A DNA stretch of 64,000 nt, from positions 1 to 64,000 of the forward strand of contig NZ_FODF01000009.1 of assembly GCF_900110295.1 (NCBI RefSeq), given 5' to 3'. Positions 44,604 to 52,970 of the stretch are shown piece after piece (position 1 is the stretch's first letter; each line of letters opens with the position of its first letter). Position numbers and translations under genes: made by a program. The stretch comes from Peptostreptococcus russellii (GTDB lineage Bacteria; Bacillota; Clostridia; Peptostreptococcales; Peptostreptococcaceae). Under the pieces are notes generated by a model. The model had not been told where the DNA came from and ran no database searches. It worked only from the letters and a program-made list of their open reading frames with translations.

Positions 44604-45073
44604 CAGCAAAAATTAAGTTGAATTTTTATTAAAAAACTCACATATATATAATAATACTCATATTAAAAAATTAGCACTGTACCTTATTTTACAATTAAGT
44701 AGAAATTGATACAGTGCTATTTCTATGATTTATTTAAAGATTAATTTAGGAGCCAATATACTTTATATAAGCTTGATATTCAGTGCTTTCACTATTTTTC
44801 ATCTATTTAGCAAATATTTACATCACTTCTTACAAAGATAAAAACTAAATATTTATATATATAATATATACCCTTTAAATATATTTTTAAAATTAAAAGT
44901 AATAAAAAGATATTTTATAACAGTAGAAATATCAGGATAAAATAAAATGCTATAGATATTTACAATTATATAATACTAAGCTATAGTTTTTAGTTATAAG
45001 GTATATTTTTAACTAATATGTTAATACTCTATGTTATACTTATTTAAGACAATAGTATAATGGGGAGGTTATT
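44604..45073. other. Gap after the haem locus, with a hairpin
   Basis: A 470-base AT-rich gap holds no gene. TAGCACTGTA (44672-44681) pairs with TACAGTGCTA (44710-44719), followed by TTTCT, with a long loop; it is a probable terminator of the haem operon. Ribosome site GGGGAGG precedes the next gene. Confidence 0.55.
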
Positions 45074-45850
45074 ATGGATAAAAAAGTTGATTCTAAAAAA
45101 GAAATCACCGTTGAAGAAAAACAAAAGAAAAAACGAGAAAGAAAAATTGGTAGAATAATAGTTCTTGTATCTTTTGTAGTATGTTTAGCGGTATATTTTT
45201 TAGTGCCTTCAGTAAATAAAAAGCTGAATCATGCGGTGTATCTACTATCACAACTTGATGTTAAAGCAGTTGTAGAGTATATAAGATCTTATGGAAAAAT
45301 GGCAGCTGTTATATCATTTTTCTTAATGATACTTCAGTCAGTTGCGGCACCTATTCCTGCGTTTTTAATTACTTTAGCCAATGCTACAATATTTGGATGG
45401 GTTAAGGGAGCACTTCTTTCTTGGTCATCAGCTATGGCTGGGGCAACACTATGCTTCTTTATTGCTAGAGCATTAGGTAGAGATGCAGTTGAAAAGCTAA
45501 CAAGCAAAGGTGCTATGGAAAATATAGATGTATTTTTTGAAAGATATGGAAAATACGCTATTTTAGTATGTAGATTACTTCCATTTGTGTCTTTTGACTT
45601 TGTAAGTTATGCAGCTGGTCTTACAAATATGAGTTTTTGGTCATTCTTTATTGCTACAGGGCTAGGACAGTTACCAGCAACAATAGTTTACTCTTATGTA
45701 GGCGGAACTTTAACAGGAGGGGCACAGAAGTTATTTATAGGATTACTTGTTCTGTTTGCACTTTCAATCGTAATAGCTGTAGCTAAAAAAGTATATAGTG
45801 ACAAACATAAGAAGAAAAATGAAACAATAGAAAATAGTGATGCACAGTAA
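45074..45850 (+). CDS. TVP38/TMEM64 (DedA-superfamily) membrane protein 1
   Basis: This is a 258-residue polytopic protein with a Lys/Arg-rich N-terminal tail (residues 1-28) and about six helices. The family core is visible: 'SWSSAMAGATLCFFIARALGRDAVEKL' and 'LVCRLLPFVSFDFVSYAAGLTNMSFWSFFIATGLGQLPATIVYSYVG', with the R-x-x-P motif conserved. DedA/TVP38 proteins take part in lipid flipping and membrane homeostasis. A paralogue follows at 46032. Substrate unknown here. Confidence 0.88.
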   Translation: MDKKVDSKKEITVEEKQKKKRERKIGRIIVLVSFVVCLAVYFLVPSVNKKLNHAVYLLSQLDVKAVVEYIRSYGKMAAVISFFLMILQSVAAPIPAFLITLANATIFGWVKGALLSWSSAMAGATLCFFIARALGRDAVEKLTSKGAMENIDVFFERYGKYAILVCRLLPFVSFDFVSYAAGLTNMSFWSFFIATGLGQLPATIVYSYVGGTLTGGAQKLFIGLLVLFALSIVIAVAKKVYSDKHKKKNETIENSDAQ

Positions 45851-46031
45851 TATATGTAAATAAAATTTTTTAGAAAATTGTATCTGTGATAATCAAATTG
45901 CCTTTGAGGTTTTTATAAACTTTAGAAAAATGATAAAATAACATGATTATTATATAATGAATCAAATAATATATTTTTACTGTATACAGATCTTATATTG
46001 TATAGATTATGTTATTAAAGAAGGATGTATT

Positions 46032-46724
46032 ATGTCAGAAAAATTAAAGAAGAAAATAATAATAGTAGTGTTTGTGGTGATATGTATAGTTATTTACAAA
46101 TTATTTCTTCAGGGCGTTACAGCTCAAGGTATAAGAGACTGGGTAAATGGATTCGGCATACTTGCTCCAATTGCATATATAGGAGTATGGGCTATATTAC
46201 CGATATTTTTTTTCCCAGTACCAATACTTGCATTAGCAGGTGGTCTTTCTTTTGGACTTTTAGAAGGAACGATACTTACACTAATAGGGGCTATGGTAAA
46301 TAGCACTTTAATGTTCTTGTTGGCAAATGTTCTTGCAAAAGATATGGTAACTAAATATCTTTCAAATAAATTGCCAGCAAAGTGGTGGAATAAATTTTAC
46401 AAGGCAGAGAAAAAAGAAGGTTTTTTAATCGTGCTTATATGCAGATTAATACCGATTATGCCGTATAATGTTATAAATTATGTTTCAGGACTTACAAATA
46501 TAAAATTTGGAAGTTATTTTATAGCTACACTTATAGGAATTACACCGGGAACAGTAATATTTTTAAATGTAGGTGATAAAATTTTAGATGTTAGATCTCC
46601 AGAGTTTATAATGTCTATAGTCTTTGTAATTATTTTAACAGTTGTTTCGCTTATACTTGGTAAGTATGTTTCGAAAATAAGTGAAAAAAAGAATATTGAT
46701 AAGAAAACAAAGAATGGTTTGTAA
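46032..46724 (+). CDS. TVP38/TMEM64 (DedA-superfamily) membrane protein 2
   Basis: This is a 230-residue paralogue of the preceding gene with the same core: 'GAMVNSTLMFLLANVLAKDMVTKYL' and 'LICRLIPIMPYNVINYVSGLTNIKFGSYFIATLIGITPGTVIFLNVG'. The start at 46032 is chosen for AAGAAGGATG just upstream; the frame extends further up, but without a ribosome site. The two copies are adjacent and co-directional, but 181 bases apart, so they may have separate promoters. A terminator follows. Confidence 0.88.
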   Translation: MSEKLKKKIIIVVFVVICIVIYKLFLQGVTAQGIRDWVNGFGILAPIAYIGVWAILPIFFFPVPILALAGGLSFGLLEGTILTLIGAMVNSTLMFLLANVLAKDMVTKYLSNKLPAKWWNKFYKAEKKEGFLIVLICRLIPIMPYNVINYVSGLTNIKFGSYFIATLIGITPGTVIFLNVGDKILDVRSPEFIMSIVFVIILTVVSLILGKYVSKISEKKNIDKKTKNGL

Positions 46725-46732
46725 ATAGTTTA

Positions 46733-46765
46733 AGGTTCCTATAAATATAGGAGCCTTTTTTATAG
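46733..46765 (+). terminator. Terminator after the second TVP38 gene
   Basis: AGGTTCCTAT (46733-46742) pairs with ATAGGAGCCT (46747-46756), with one wobble pair, followed by T6. Confidence 0.8.
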
Positions 46766-46818
46766 AGATACTTTTAATTATAGATTTTAAGTTAAAAGGA
46801 AATAGGGAGTGTAATATT

Positions 46819-47829
46819 ATGAATGAGAATAAAATATCCAAAGATTGTATACACTGTGGTATATGTAGTAAAAATTGCGATTTTTTAAATAAATATAAGT
46901 TAGATTTGGCAGGATTTGAGGATAGAGAAGATCTAGCCTATAACTGTTTTATGTGTGGTAAGTGTAAAATAGTATGTCCTAAAAATATAGATGGTAAATT
47001 GATTGCAAAAAAAATGAGAGATAAAAAATGTGCTGAAAATAATGGCAAAATTCCAGAAAAAGGATATTCAGGTCTTTTATTGGAAAAGAAAAACTATATT
47101 TTTAAGAATTATAAAAATGTGGATACTAAAAAGTCTCAGTTAGAGAAAGATACTAAGGGAAAAAGTGTTTTATTTACAGGATGTAATTTTCTTTCATATA
47201 TGCCACAAACAGCGGATAAATTAATAGAAGAAATGAGGGCAAAAGATATAGGAGTAGTATTTGATTGTTGCGGAAAGCCTATATATGAGCTGGGCCTTAA
47301 TGATGAAAGCAAAGATATAATAAAAAATCTTGAAAAAAGATTAGCAGATAACAATATTACAGAATTAGTTATGGTTTGTCCTAACTGCTATTATTATCTT
47401 AAAGATAAGATTGATATCAAAATGGTAGATATTTATACAAAGATGAAGGAATTAGCTATTGGAAAAGAGTTAGAAGGAGAAAAAATACTATTTAGACCTT
47501 GCCCAGATAGGGAAGAGGGAATTCTTTTAAATAGTATAAAGAATTCTAATAAAAATATAAGCGTAGAGTGTTTAAATGAACAATGTTGTGGTGCTGGGGG
47601 CTGTGCCACTGTAAAAGAAGGGGAACTATCTAAGTCTATGAGAATAGATGTAAAAGAACAGATTTCAAGACAGAAGTTAAGTACTTATTGTTCTACTTGC
47701 TTTGGATTTTTTAAGTCTGAAGGAATAGACGTAAGCCACATTTTAAGTGATATGCTAGAGGTAAAAGAAGAAAAAAAATCTAACTCTCTTATAAATAGGA
47801 TGAAATATAAATTTTATAGGGAAAAATAA
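46819..47829 (+). CDS. HdrD/GlpC-like Fe-S oxidoreductase
   Basis: This is a 336-residue soluble protein. The N-terminus has two 4Fe-4S motifs: CIHCGICSKNC (from Cys10) and CFMCGKCKIVCPK. The remainder carries two CCG-type cysteine-rich domains: 'VFDCCGKPIYELG' with 'CPNCYYYL', and 'LNEQCCGAGGCATVKEGEL' with 'YCSTCFGFF'. This is the architecture of heterodisulfide reductase HdrD and of GlpC/LutA-type electron-transfer subunits. No partner dehydrogenase or flavoprotein is next to it, so its electron donor and substrate are unknown. Confidence 0.85.
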   Translation: MNENKISKDCIHCGICSKNCDFLNKYKLDLAGFEDREDLAYNCFMCGKCKIVCPKNIDGKLIAKKMRDKKCAENNGKIPEKGYSGLLLEKKNYIFKNYKNVDTKKSQLEKDTKGKSVLFTGCNFLSYMPQTADKLIEEMRAKDIGVVFDCCGKPIYELGLNDESKDIIKNLEKRLADNNITELVMVCPNCYYYLKDKIDIKMVDIYTKMKELAIGKELEGEKILFRPCPDREEGILLNSIKNSNKNISVECLNEQCCGAGGCATVKEGELSKSMRIDVKEQISRQKLSTYCSTCFGFFKSEGIDVSHILSDMLEVKEEKKSNSLINRMKYKFYREK

Positions 47830-48134
47830 AATAAAATAAGAAATTTTTATCTTTTTAGTTACTAGATTGAAATAAAAATAAATTGATTTAGAAGAATTAA
47901 ATACACAATAAGAAGTAATGTTATATAAAATAGGGTTTTCTGCTTAATATATTTAATAATTTGTTGCTATAATAAGCAATGAAAATATTGAAATATCAAT
48001 GAGTAGAAGACCTATTTTATTGCTTTTAAGGAAAAAATTGTATATAATATTCCATATGTAAATAAGAAAGATAAATATTTTAAATCGATAATTAATATGT
48101 ACTTGTTTTTATGTGTGTAAAGTGGGTATAAAAA
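47830..48134. other. AT-rich gap
   Basis: A 305-base gap has no gene and no clear terminator. The start of the next gene has only a weak AAGTGGG ribosome site. Confidence 0.35.
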
Positions 48135-49145
48135 GTGAGTAATGATAATACCAATCAATTAAAAAATAAAATAAATAAAGCATATTTGAAAGGAGGAGGA
48201 CAGCTGCCTAAAAAGACAGGTGTTCTAGCATATATGAAGGAATTTTTATTGGAACAAGGTGTTCCCGAAAAACTATTAAAAGAGCTTGAAGAATTTAGAA
48301 ATTTTTATAAATTAGATGACAATTTAAAGGATAGAGTACCGACACCTAAATATAAATATTATGGTGGTGAGGTATTGAGCAAATCCATAGCAGCGCTATT
48401 GGCAGGATACAATATTTTACTTTCTGGTCCAAAAGCAACAGGTAAAAATGTATTAGCAGAGAATTTAGGAATGTTATTTGGCAGACCTATGTGGAATATT
48501 TCAATGAACGTTACATCAGATAGTAGTAGTCTTTTAGGTACAGATACATTTGTAGACAATGAAGTAAAACTTAGAAAAGGACCTGTTTATAATGCAGCTG
48601 AAAGTGGCGGTTTTGCAGTATTTGATGAAATTAATATGGCAAAAAATGATTCTCTTTCAGTTATATATTCTGCACTTGATTATAGAAGGGTAATAGATGT
48701 ACCTGGATATGAAAAAATTAATATGCATGATGCTACAAGGTTTATAGGTACTATGAACTATGGATACATAGGTACAAAGGAATTAAATGAAGCACTTGTT
48801 TCAAGATTTTTAGTAATAGAAATGCCAACGATTACAGAAGAAAACTTTAAGATGATTTTAAACGATGAATTTAATTTAAAAGATGAATATCTTGATACTT
48901 TTGTAAGATTATTTATGGATTTACAGAAAAAGTCTTTAAATGCTGAGATATCTTCAAAGGCAATAGATTTGAGAGGACTTTTCTCTAGTATAGAAACTAT
49001 TAAGAGGGGTCTTTCTATAAAGTCTGCTCTTGAAATGGGTATAGTGAATAAGACTTTTGACCAATATGAAAAAGATATAGTAAGAGATGTTATTAATTCT
49101 CTTATTAAGGATAGTGTGAAACCGGAAGATATTTTTATAGGATAA
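48135..49145 (+). CDS. MoxR-type AAA ATPase
   Basis: This is a 336-residue AAA+ ATPase of the MoxR/CbbQ/NorQ kind. The Walker A is 'LSGPKATGKNVLAENL' (about residues 95-110), the Walker B 'GGFAVFDEINMAKND', and sensor 1 'FIGTMNYGYIG'. The arginine finger 'LVSRFLVIEMP' follows, and the C-terminal lid helix 'SSKAIDLRGLFSSIETIKRGL' is present. The K after T-G in Walker A is followed by N instead of S/T. MoxR ATPases act with a VWA protein to remodel metal enzymes or membrane complexes; such a partner follows after 12 bases. Confidence 0.85.
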   Translation: MSNDNTNQLKNKINKAYLKGGGQLPKKTGVLAYMKEFLLEQGVPEKLLKELEEFRNFYKLDDNLKDRVPTPKYKYYGGEVLSKSIAALLAGYNILLSGPKATGKNVLAENLGMLFGRPMWNISMNVTSDSSSLLGTDTFVDNEVKLRKGPVYNAAESGGFAVFDEINMAKNDSLSVIYSALDYRRVIDVPGYEKINMHDATRFIGTMNYGYIGTKELNEALVSRFLVIEMPTITEENFKMILNDEFNLKDEYLDTFVRLFMDLQKKSLNAEISSKAIDLRGLFSSIETIKRGLSIKSALEMGIVNKTFDQYEKDIVRDVINSLIKDSVKPEDIFIG

Positions 49146-49157
49146 TAGGTGATAATA

Positions 49158-51038
49158 ATGAGTAGTAAGTTAAGAAAAGAAAATCTGGTATGGACTATAT
49201 CAGAGGATTATTCTTATGTTCCAACTCTCAATCTTTTTGACGAATACCAAGATGCGGATATGAATTACTATAAAATGGCTGTTTTAGGATATGTCTATAA
49301 AGTAATAGACATGGAAAAATTTTTAGACTTTTTATCTGTTTGTATGGAAAACACAAATATGAAAAATGAGTTCTTAAAGACTGTAGAAATTTTTCTAGAT
49401 GAATGTTTTTCAGATAAATTAATAGAGGATAGACCAGGAGTAGAGGACTATAGGAAAAAATTTCTTAAAAAAATTACAGATAAGTATAAAAAAATAAGAA
49501 AAGAAGATGATAACTTTTTGGAAAATCTGACAGTTGAAGAAGAGATAGAATATGTCTATTATTCGCTTTTAAATAATGAATTTGTTCAAGGAAGAGGCGT
49601 AGTTGAGGAAATGTCATTATATCTTAGACGAAGAAGTGGATTTTTGGAAGAGAAGATAAATGATTTTGTAAAAAATATAGAAAAAGCAGATATTATAGAT
49701 GAAGACAAGGATAAGACAGCACGAGAAGATCTGACTGAAGATATAATTTCCCATCTTAATGGTGTTTTTTTAAAATTCTTTTACGAAAATATGCGTTCTG
49801 AAAATAAAGAAGGAAAAGAGGATATTGAAAAGAAGCATAAAAAGGATAAAAAGCCAAAAGATGAGAAGTTGAAAGCTGCTAGACTTAACTTTAAAATGAG
49901 AAAAAAACACATTAATAAAATGAAGGAAACAGATAAGTTAGGTATGTTTTCTATAGAGTCAGCAGAATTTACAGGACAAATATCTGATGATATACAAATA
50001 GATGATGAAAGGCTAAAAGGCAGTACAAGTCAGACTGCTGTAAATACAAATAATAAAGTCAAGGATATGCTGCTTGCAAGATATGGTGAGTCTATTTATC
50101 CAGATTATATTACAGATTTTCTTGAAAGTAAGTTGTGTACTGGTATTCATGAGGGAATAAAACTTCATTTTACACAGGGAAAGTTTGTAGAAGGAAAATA
50201 CGATAAGTATTTTGCAAATTCTATACAAAGACAAAGAGAAAAAAATATTGATTACTATAAGGATAATGAACTTATCTTTAGAAGGTCGATAAATGAATTG
50301 AAGGAAATTTTAAGAAAGAAGATTTTGCTTGAAGAAGAAGATTCTCCAGAGCTTACAAGAAGTGGTGAATTAGTTGTTTCTAAAATATGGAGAAATAAGG
50401 TTTTAGGAGATGAAAAGATATTTATGAAGAGTAATAAAGACCAGTTGGGATCACTTTCGGTAGATATTCTTTTGGATTCATCTGCATCACAGTTGGAAAG
50501 AGAAGAACTTGTATCTTCACAGGCTTATGTAATTGCAGAGGCTCTAACATCTTTAAATATACCGACTAGAGTTTTTGGATTTTGCAACTTTTTCAACTTT
50601 CTCGTAATGACAGAATATAGAGATTATAAGGACCCTATTACAGCAAACAAAAGAATATTTAATTATAAGGGCTCTGGAAGTAATAGAGATGGTTTACCGA
50701 TAAGATTTTTATCTAAACAAATGGATTCTTTAGAGTATGATAATAGAGTTTTAATAGTATTGAGCGATGGAAAGCCAAATGATAAAATTGACCTGGGAAC
50801 AGTGGGCTTTTTAAAGGTTGATGGAATTGACTATGAAGGAGATACTGCTATAAAGGATACAGCTCAAGAAGTATTTAATATGAAGATGAGAGGGCATAAT
50901 GTATTAGGCGTATTCACAGGTTTGGATGAAGATTTAGACGCAGAAAAGAAGATATATGGTAAAGACTTTGCTTATATAAGAAGATTAGATAGGTTTTCTC
51001 ATATAATAGGTTTTTATTTAGAACAGTTGATAGATTAA
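49158..51038 (+). CDS. VWA-domain protein, partner of the MoxR ATPase
   Basis: This is a 626-residue, mostly helical, charged protein with a C-terminal von Willebrand A domain (about 435-625). The metal-ion site reads 'VDILLDSSASQ' (DxSxS), with 'GSGSNRDG' and 'VLIVLSDGKPND' downstream. The rest resembles NorD/CobT-type partners of MoxR ATPases. The start at ATG 49158 has AGGTG at proper spacing. The two-gene unit probably forms a chaperone-like machine; its client is not evident. The nearby HdrD-like protein is a possible but unproven link. Confidence 0.82.
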   Translation: MSSKLRKENLVWTISEDYSYVPTLNLFDEYQDADMNYYKMAVLGYVYKVIDMEKFLDFLSVCMENTNMKNEFLKTVEIFLDECFSDKLIEDRPGVEDYRKKFLKKITDKYKKIRKEDDNFLENLTVEEEIEYVYYSLLNNEFVQGRGVVEEMSLYLRRRSGFLEEKINDFVKNIEKADIIDEDKDKTAREDLTEDIISHLNGVFLKFFYENMRSENKEGKEDIEKKHKKDKKPKDEKLKAARLNFKMRKKHINKMKETDKLGMFSIESAEFTGQISDDIQIDDERLKGSTSQTAVNTNNKVKDMLLARYGESIYPDYITDFLESKLCTGIHEGIKLHFTQGKFVEGKYDKYFANSIQRQREKNIDYYKDNELIFRRSINELKEILRKKILLEEEDSPELTRSGELVVSKIWRNKVLGDEKIFMKSNKDQLGSLSVDILLDSSASQLEREELVSSQAYVIAEALTSLNIPTRVFGFCNFFNFLVMTEYRDYKDPITANKRIFNYKGSGSNRDGLPIRFLSKQMDSLEYDNRVLIVLSDGKPNDKIDLGTVGFLKVDGIDYEGDTAIKDTAQEVFNMKMRGHNVLGVFTGLDEDLDAEKKIYGKDFAYIRRLDRFSHIIGFYLEQLID

Positions 51039-51402
51039 TAACAAAAGACATCAAGATAAGTATATAATATATAAATAAAATCAATTTATAATTTAATTTT
51101 AAAAATAAAGGGATTAATATATTTAGCTTGAGTAAATCATTTATCAAAACTATAAGTGATAATTTTAAATTAGTAAGATACTCTGAAAATATCTTTACAA
51201 AAAAATATATAATGAAGAAATTTACACAAATAGTATCAGCTTATAGAATAAGTTGGTACTATTTTATCAAAATTCAATGATTTTTAAAATAAAATCTATA
51301 TTTTCTTTATTAAACATTAGAATAATGTGTAATATTGATAAAAATCTAAAAATATTATATAATAATAGATATAAATATTAATAAACTTAAAGAGGTGATT
51401 TA
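51039..51402. other. AT-rich gap
   Basis: A 364-base gap has no gene seen. The imperfect repeat 'ATAAGTATATAATATATAAAT' near its start gives no convincing terminator. AAAGAGGTG precedes the next gene. Confidence 0.35.
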
Positions 51403-51903
51403 ATGTCTACATATGAAAGAAGAATAAATGTTTTGGAAGAGTTGAAGAAAGCAAGAAAACCATTATCCGCCTCTTTTTTAGCAGAACAGTTTGGTGTAAG
51501 CAGACAAATAATAGTTGGAGATATAGCTTTACTAAGAGCTGAAGAAAATGAGATAATTTCAACTAATAGAGGTTATGTTTTAAAAAAGGATGATGGACAC
51601 AGTAAGAAAATAAAAGTAAGTCATGGCAAGGATCAAATAAGAGAAGAATTGAATACGATAGTTGATTATGGTGGAAGAGTTGTAGATGTAATCGTTGATC
51701 ATCCTACATATGGTGAAATAAAAGTGGATTTAAATATTTCAAATAGACTAGATGTAGAAAAGTTCATATCTGAAATGGATCAAAATAATATTCCTTTAAG
51801 TGTACTTACGAACAATGAACACTCACATACTATAGAAGCAGAGTCAGATGAAAATTTAGATTATATAGTAAAAAGATTGGAAGAACTTGGCATTATAAGA
51901 TAG
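51403..51903 (+). CDS. niaR: NiaR-type transcriptional repressor (HTH plus 3H domain)
   Basis: This is a 166-residue regulator. An N-terminal HTH_11 domain ('RRINVLEELKKARKPLSASFLAEQFGVSRQIIVGDIALLR') is followed by a 3H domain. The three conserved histidine positions that bind metal and nicotinic acid in TM1602/NiaR correspond to His74, His100 and His140/142. NiaR represses NAD synthesis and niacin uptake genes when niacin is present. No NAD gene lies next to it here, so targets would be elsewhere. It is probably co-transcribed with the TatD gene 24 bases downstream. Confidence 0.85.
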   Translation: MSTYERRINVLEELKKARKPLSASFLAEQFGVSRQIIVGDIALLRAEENEIISTNRGYVLKKDDGHSKKIKVSHGKDQIREELNTIVDYGGRVVDVIVDHPTYGEIKVDLNISNRLDVEKFISEMDQNNIPLSVLTNNEHSHTIEAESDENLDYIVKRLEELGIIR

Positions 51904-51927
51904 TTGTAAAATAGGAAGTGGATATGG

Positions 51928-52692
51928 ATGAAGAAGAAAAAGATATATGATTTTCATACTCATATAGATGAGTTAAATACAATAGGAAAATATTATGAAA
52001 GTAATATTGTTCCAGTTATTAATTGCCAAAATGAAGATGAATATTATGAATTTAAAGAATACTTTGAAAAATTAAAGGAGAAACTTGAATATGCAAATGA
52101 AGAATTTTATTTTAGCATAGGCATTCATCCAAATGATTCTTTGAAGTATAAGAAAGATGTTAATGATGTATACAAGGATATAGTATTAAACTCTCCTATA
52201 ATAGGGGAAATAGGAATGGATGGATGTTGGTGTGATATATCCTTTGATGTTCAGGAGGAAGTATTTAGAAAAAGTTTGGATATTGCAAAAAAATATTCAA
52301 AGCCAGTAATTCTTCATACGAAATTTATGGAAAAAAAGATTTTTGATATTATAAAAGACTATGAACTTGACTTTATAGTTCATTGGTATAGTTGTGATAA
52401 CTATATTGATGAGTTTATAGAGAAATCTTGTTATTTTACTATAGGTCCTGCGGTACTAGTTGATGAAAATGTAAGAATGCTTGTAAAAAGAGCTCCAATA
52501 GATAGATTACTTTTGGAAACAGATGGGCTAGAGGCTTTGGAATGGCTATTTAAGAAAAAGTACAGGGCTGATGATTTAAGGTCTGTTTTAGAGATAGTTT
52601 GTGAAGAAATATCTCTTCTTAAAAACATTGATATAGATAGGACATATTCTATATTACAAAAAAATTCAGAAAAATTACTTAAAATAAAGTAA
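51928..52692 (+). CDS. TatD-family metal-dependent hydrolase
   Basis: This is a 254-residue TIM-barrel hydrolase. The metal site motifs are 'YDFHTHID' (His10, His12), 'IGEIGMDG', 'VILHTKF', 'FIVHWYS' and 'LLLETDGLE'. The family usually reads ETDxP at the last site, so the Gly-Leu here is slightly unusual. It is shorter and more diverged than housekeeping TatD, closer to the QatD-like or orphan subfamily. Likely a DNase or phosphohydrolase; substrate unknown. It follows the repressor gene and ends at a terminator. Confidence 0.8.
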   Translation: MKKKKIYDFHTHIDELNTIGKYYESNIVPVINCQNEDEYYEFKEYFEKLKEKLEYANEEFYFSIGIHPNDSLKYKKDVNDVYKDIVLNSPIIGEIGMDGCWCDISFDVQEEVFRKSLDIAKKYSKPVILHTKFMEKKIFDIIKDYELDFIVHWYSCDNYIDEFIEKSCYFTIGPAVLVDENVRMLVKRAPIDRLLLETDGLEALEWLFKKKYRADDLRSVLEIVCEEISLLKNIDIDRTYSILQKNSEKLLKIK

Positions 52693-52697
52693 ATTAA

Positions 52698-52729
52698 AAA
52701 TGGGTGGTTATAATATCCACCCATTTAAA
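52698..52729 (+). terminator. Terminator after the TatD gene
   Basis: AAATGGGTGG (52698-52707) pairs perfectly with CCACCCATTT (52717-52726). Confidence 0.8.
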
Positions 52730-52811
52730 TTTACCATTAAAAACTTATTGTATATTTAATTAATAAGGTAAAAACATAAAAAGTATTATTTTTAAATAGT
52801 TAGTGAAAAAT

Positions 52812-52889
52812 ATGAAAACGTTTATTTTTTTTACGAAAAGTACGTTATTTATATATTTTTATATACAAGATACTACTATTATGGTAAAA
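52812..52889 (+). promoter_or_regulatory. Promoter region with cre-like site
   Basis: ATGAAAACGTTTATT (52812-52826) differs from the CcpA cre consensus (WTGNAANCGNWNNCW) at one defined position. An extended -10, TGGTAAAAT, lies at about 52880-52889. Catabolite control of the next gene is a possibility only. Confidence 0.35.
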
Positions 52890-52970
52890 TATTACATATA
52901 TAAATAAAGAATAGCGAACTAAAAATACAAGTGATAAAATTTTGTTCGAGAAAATAGAAGGAGTGAAATT

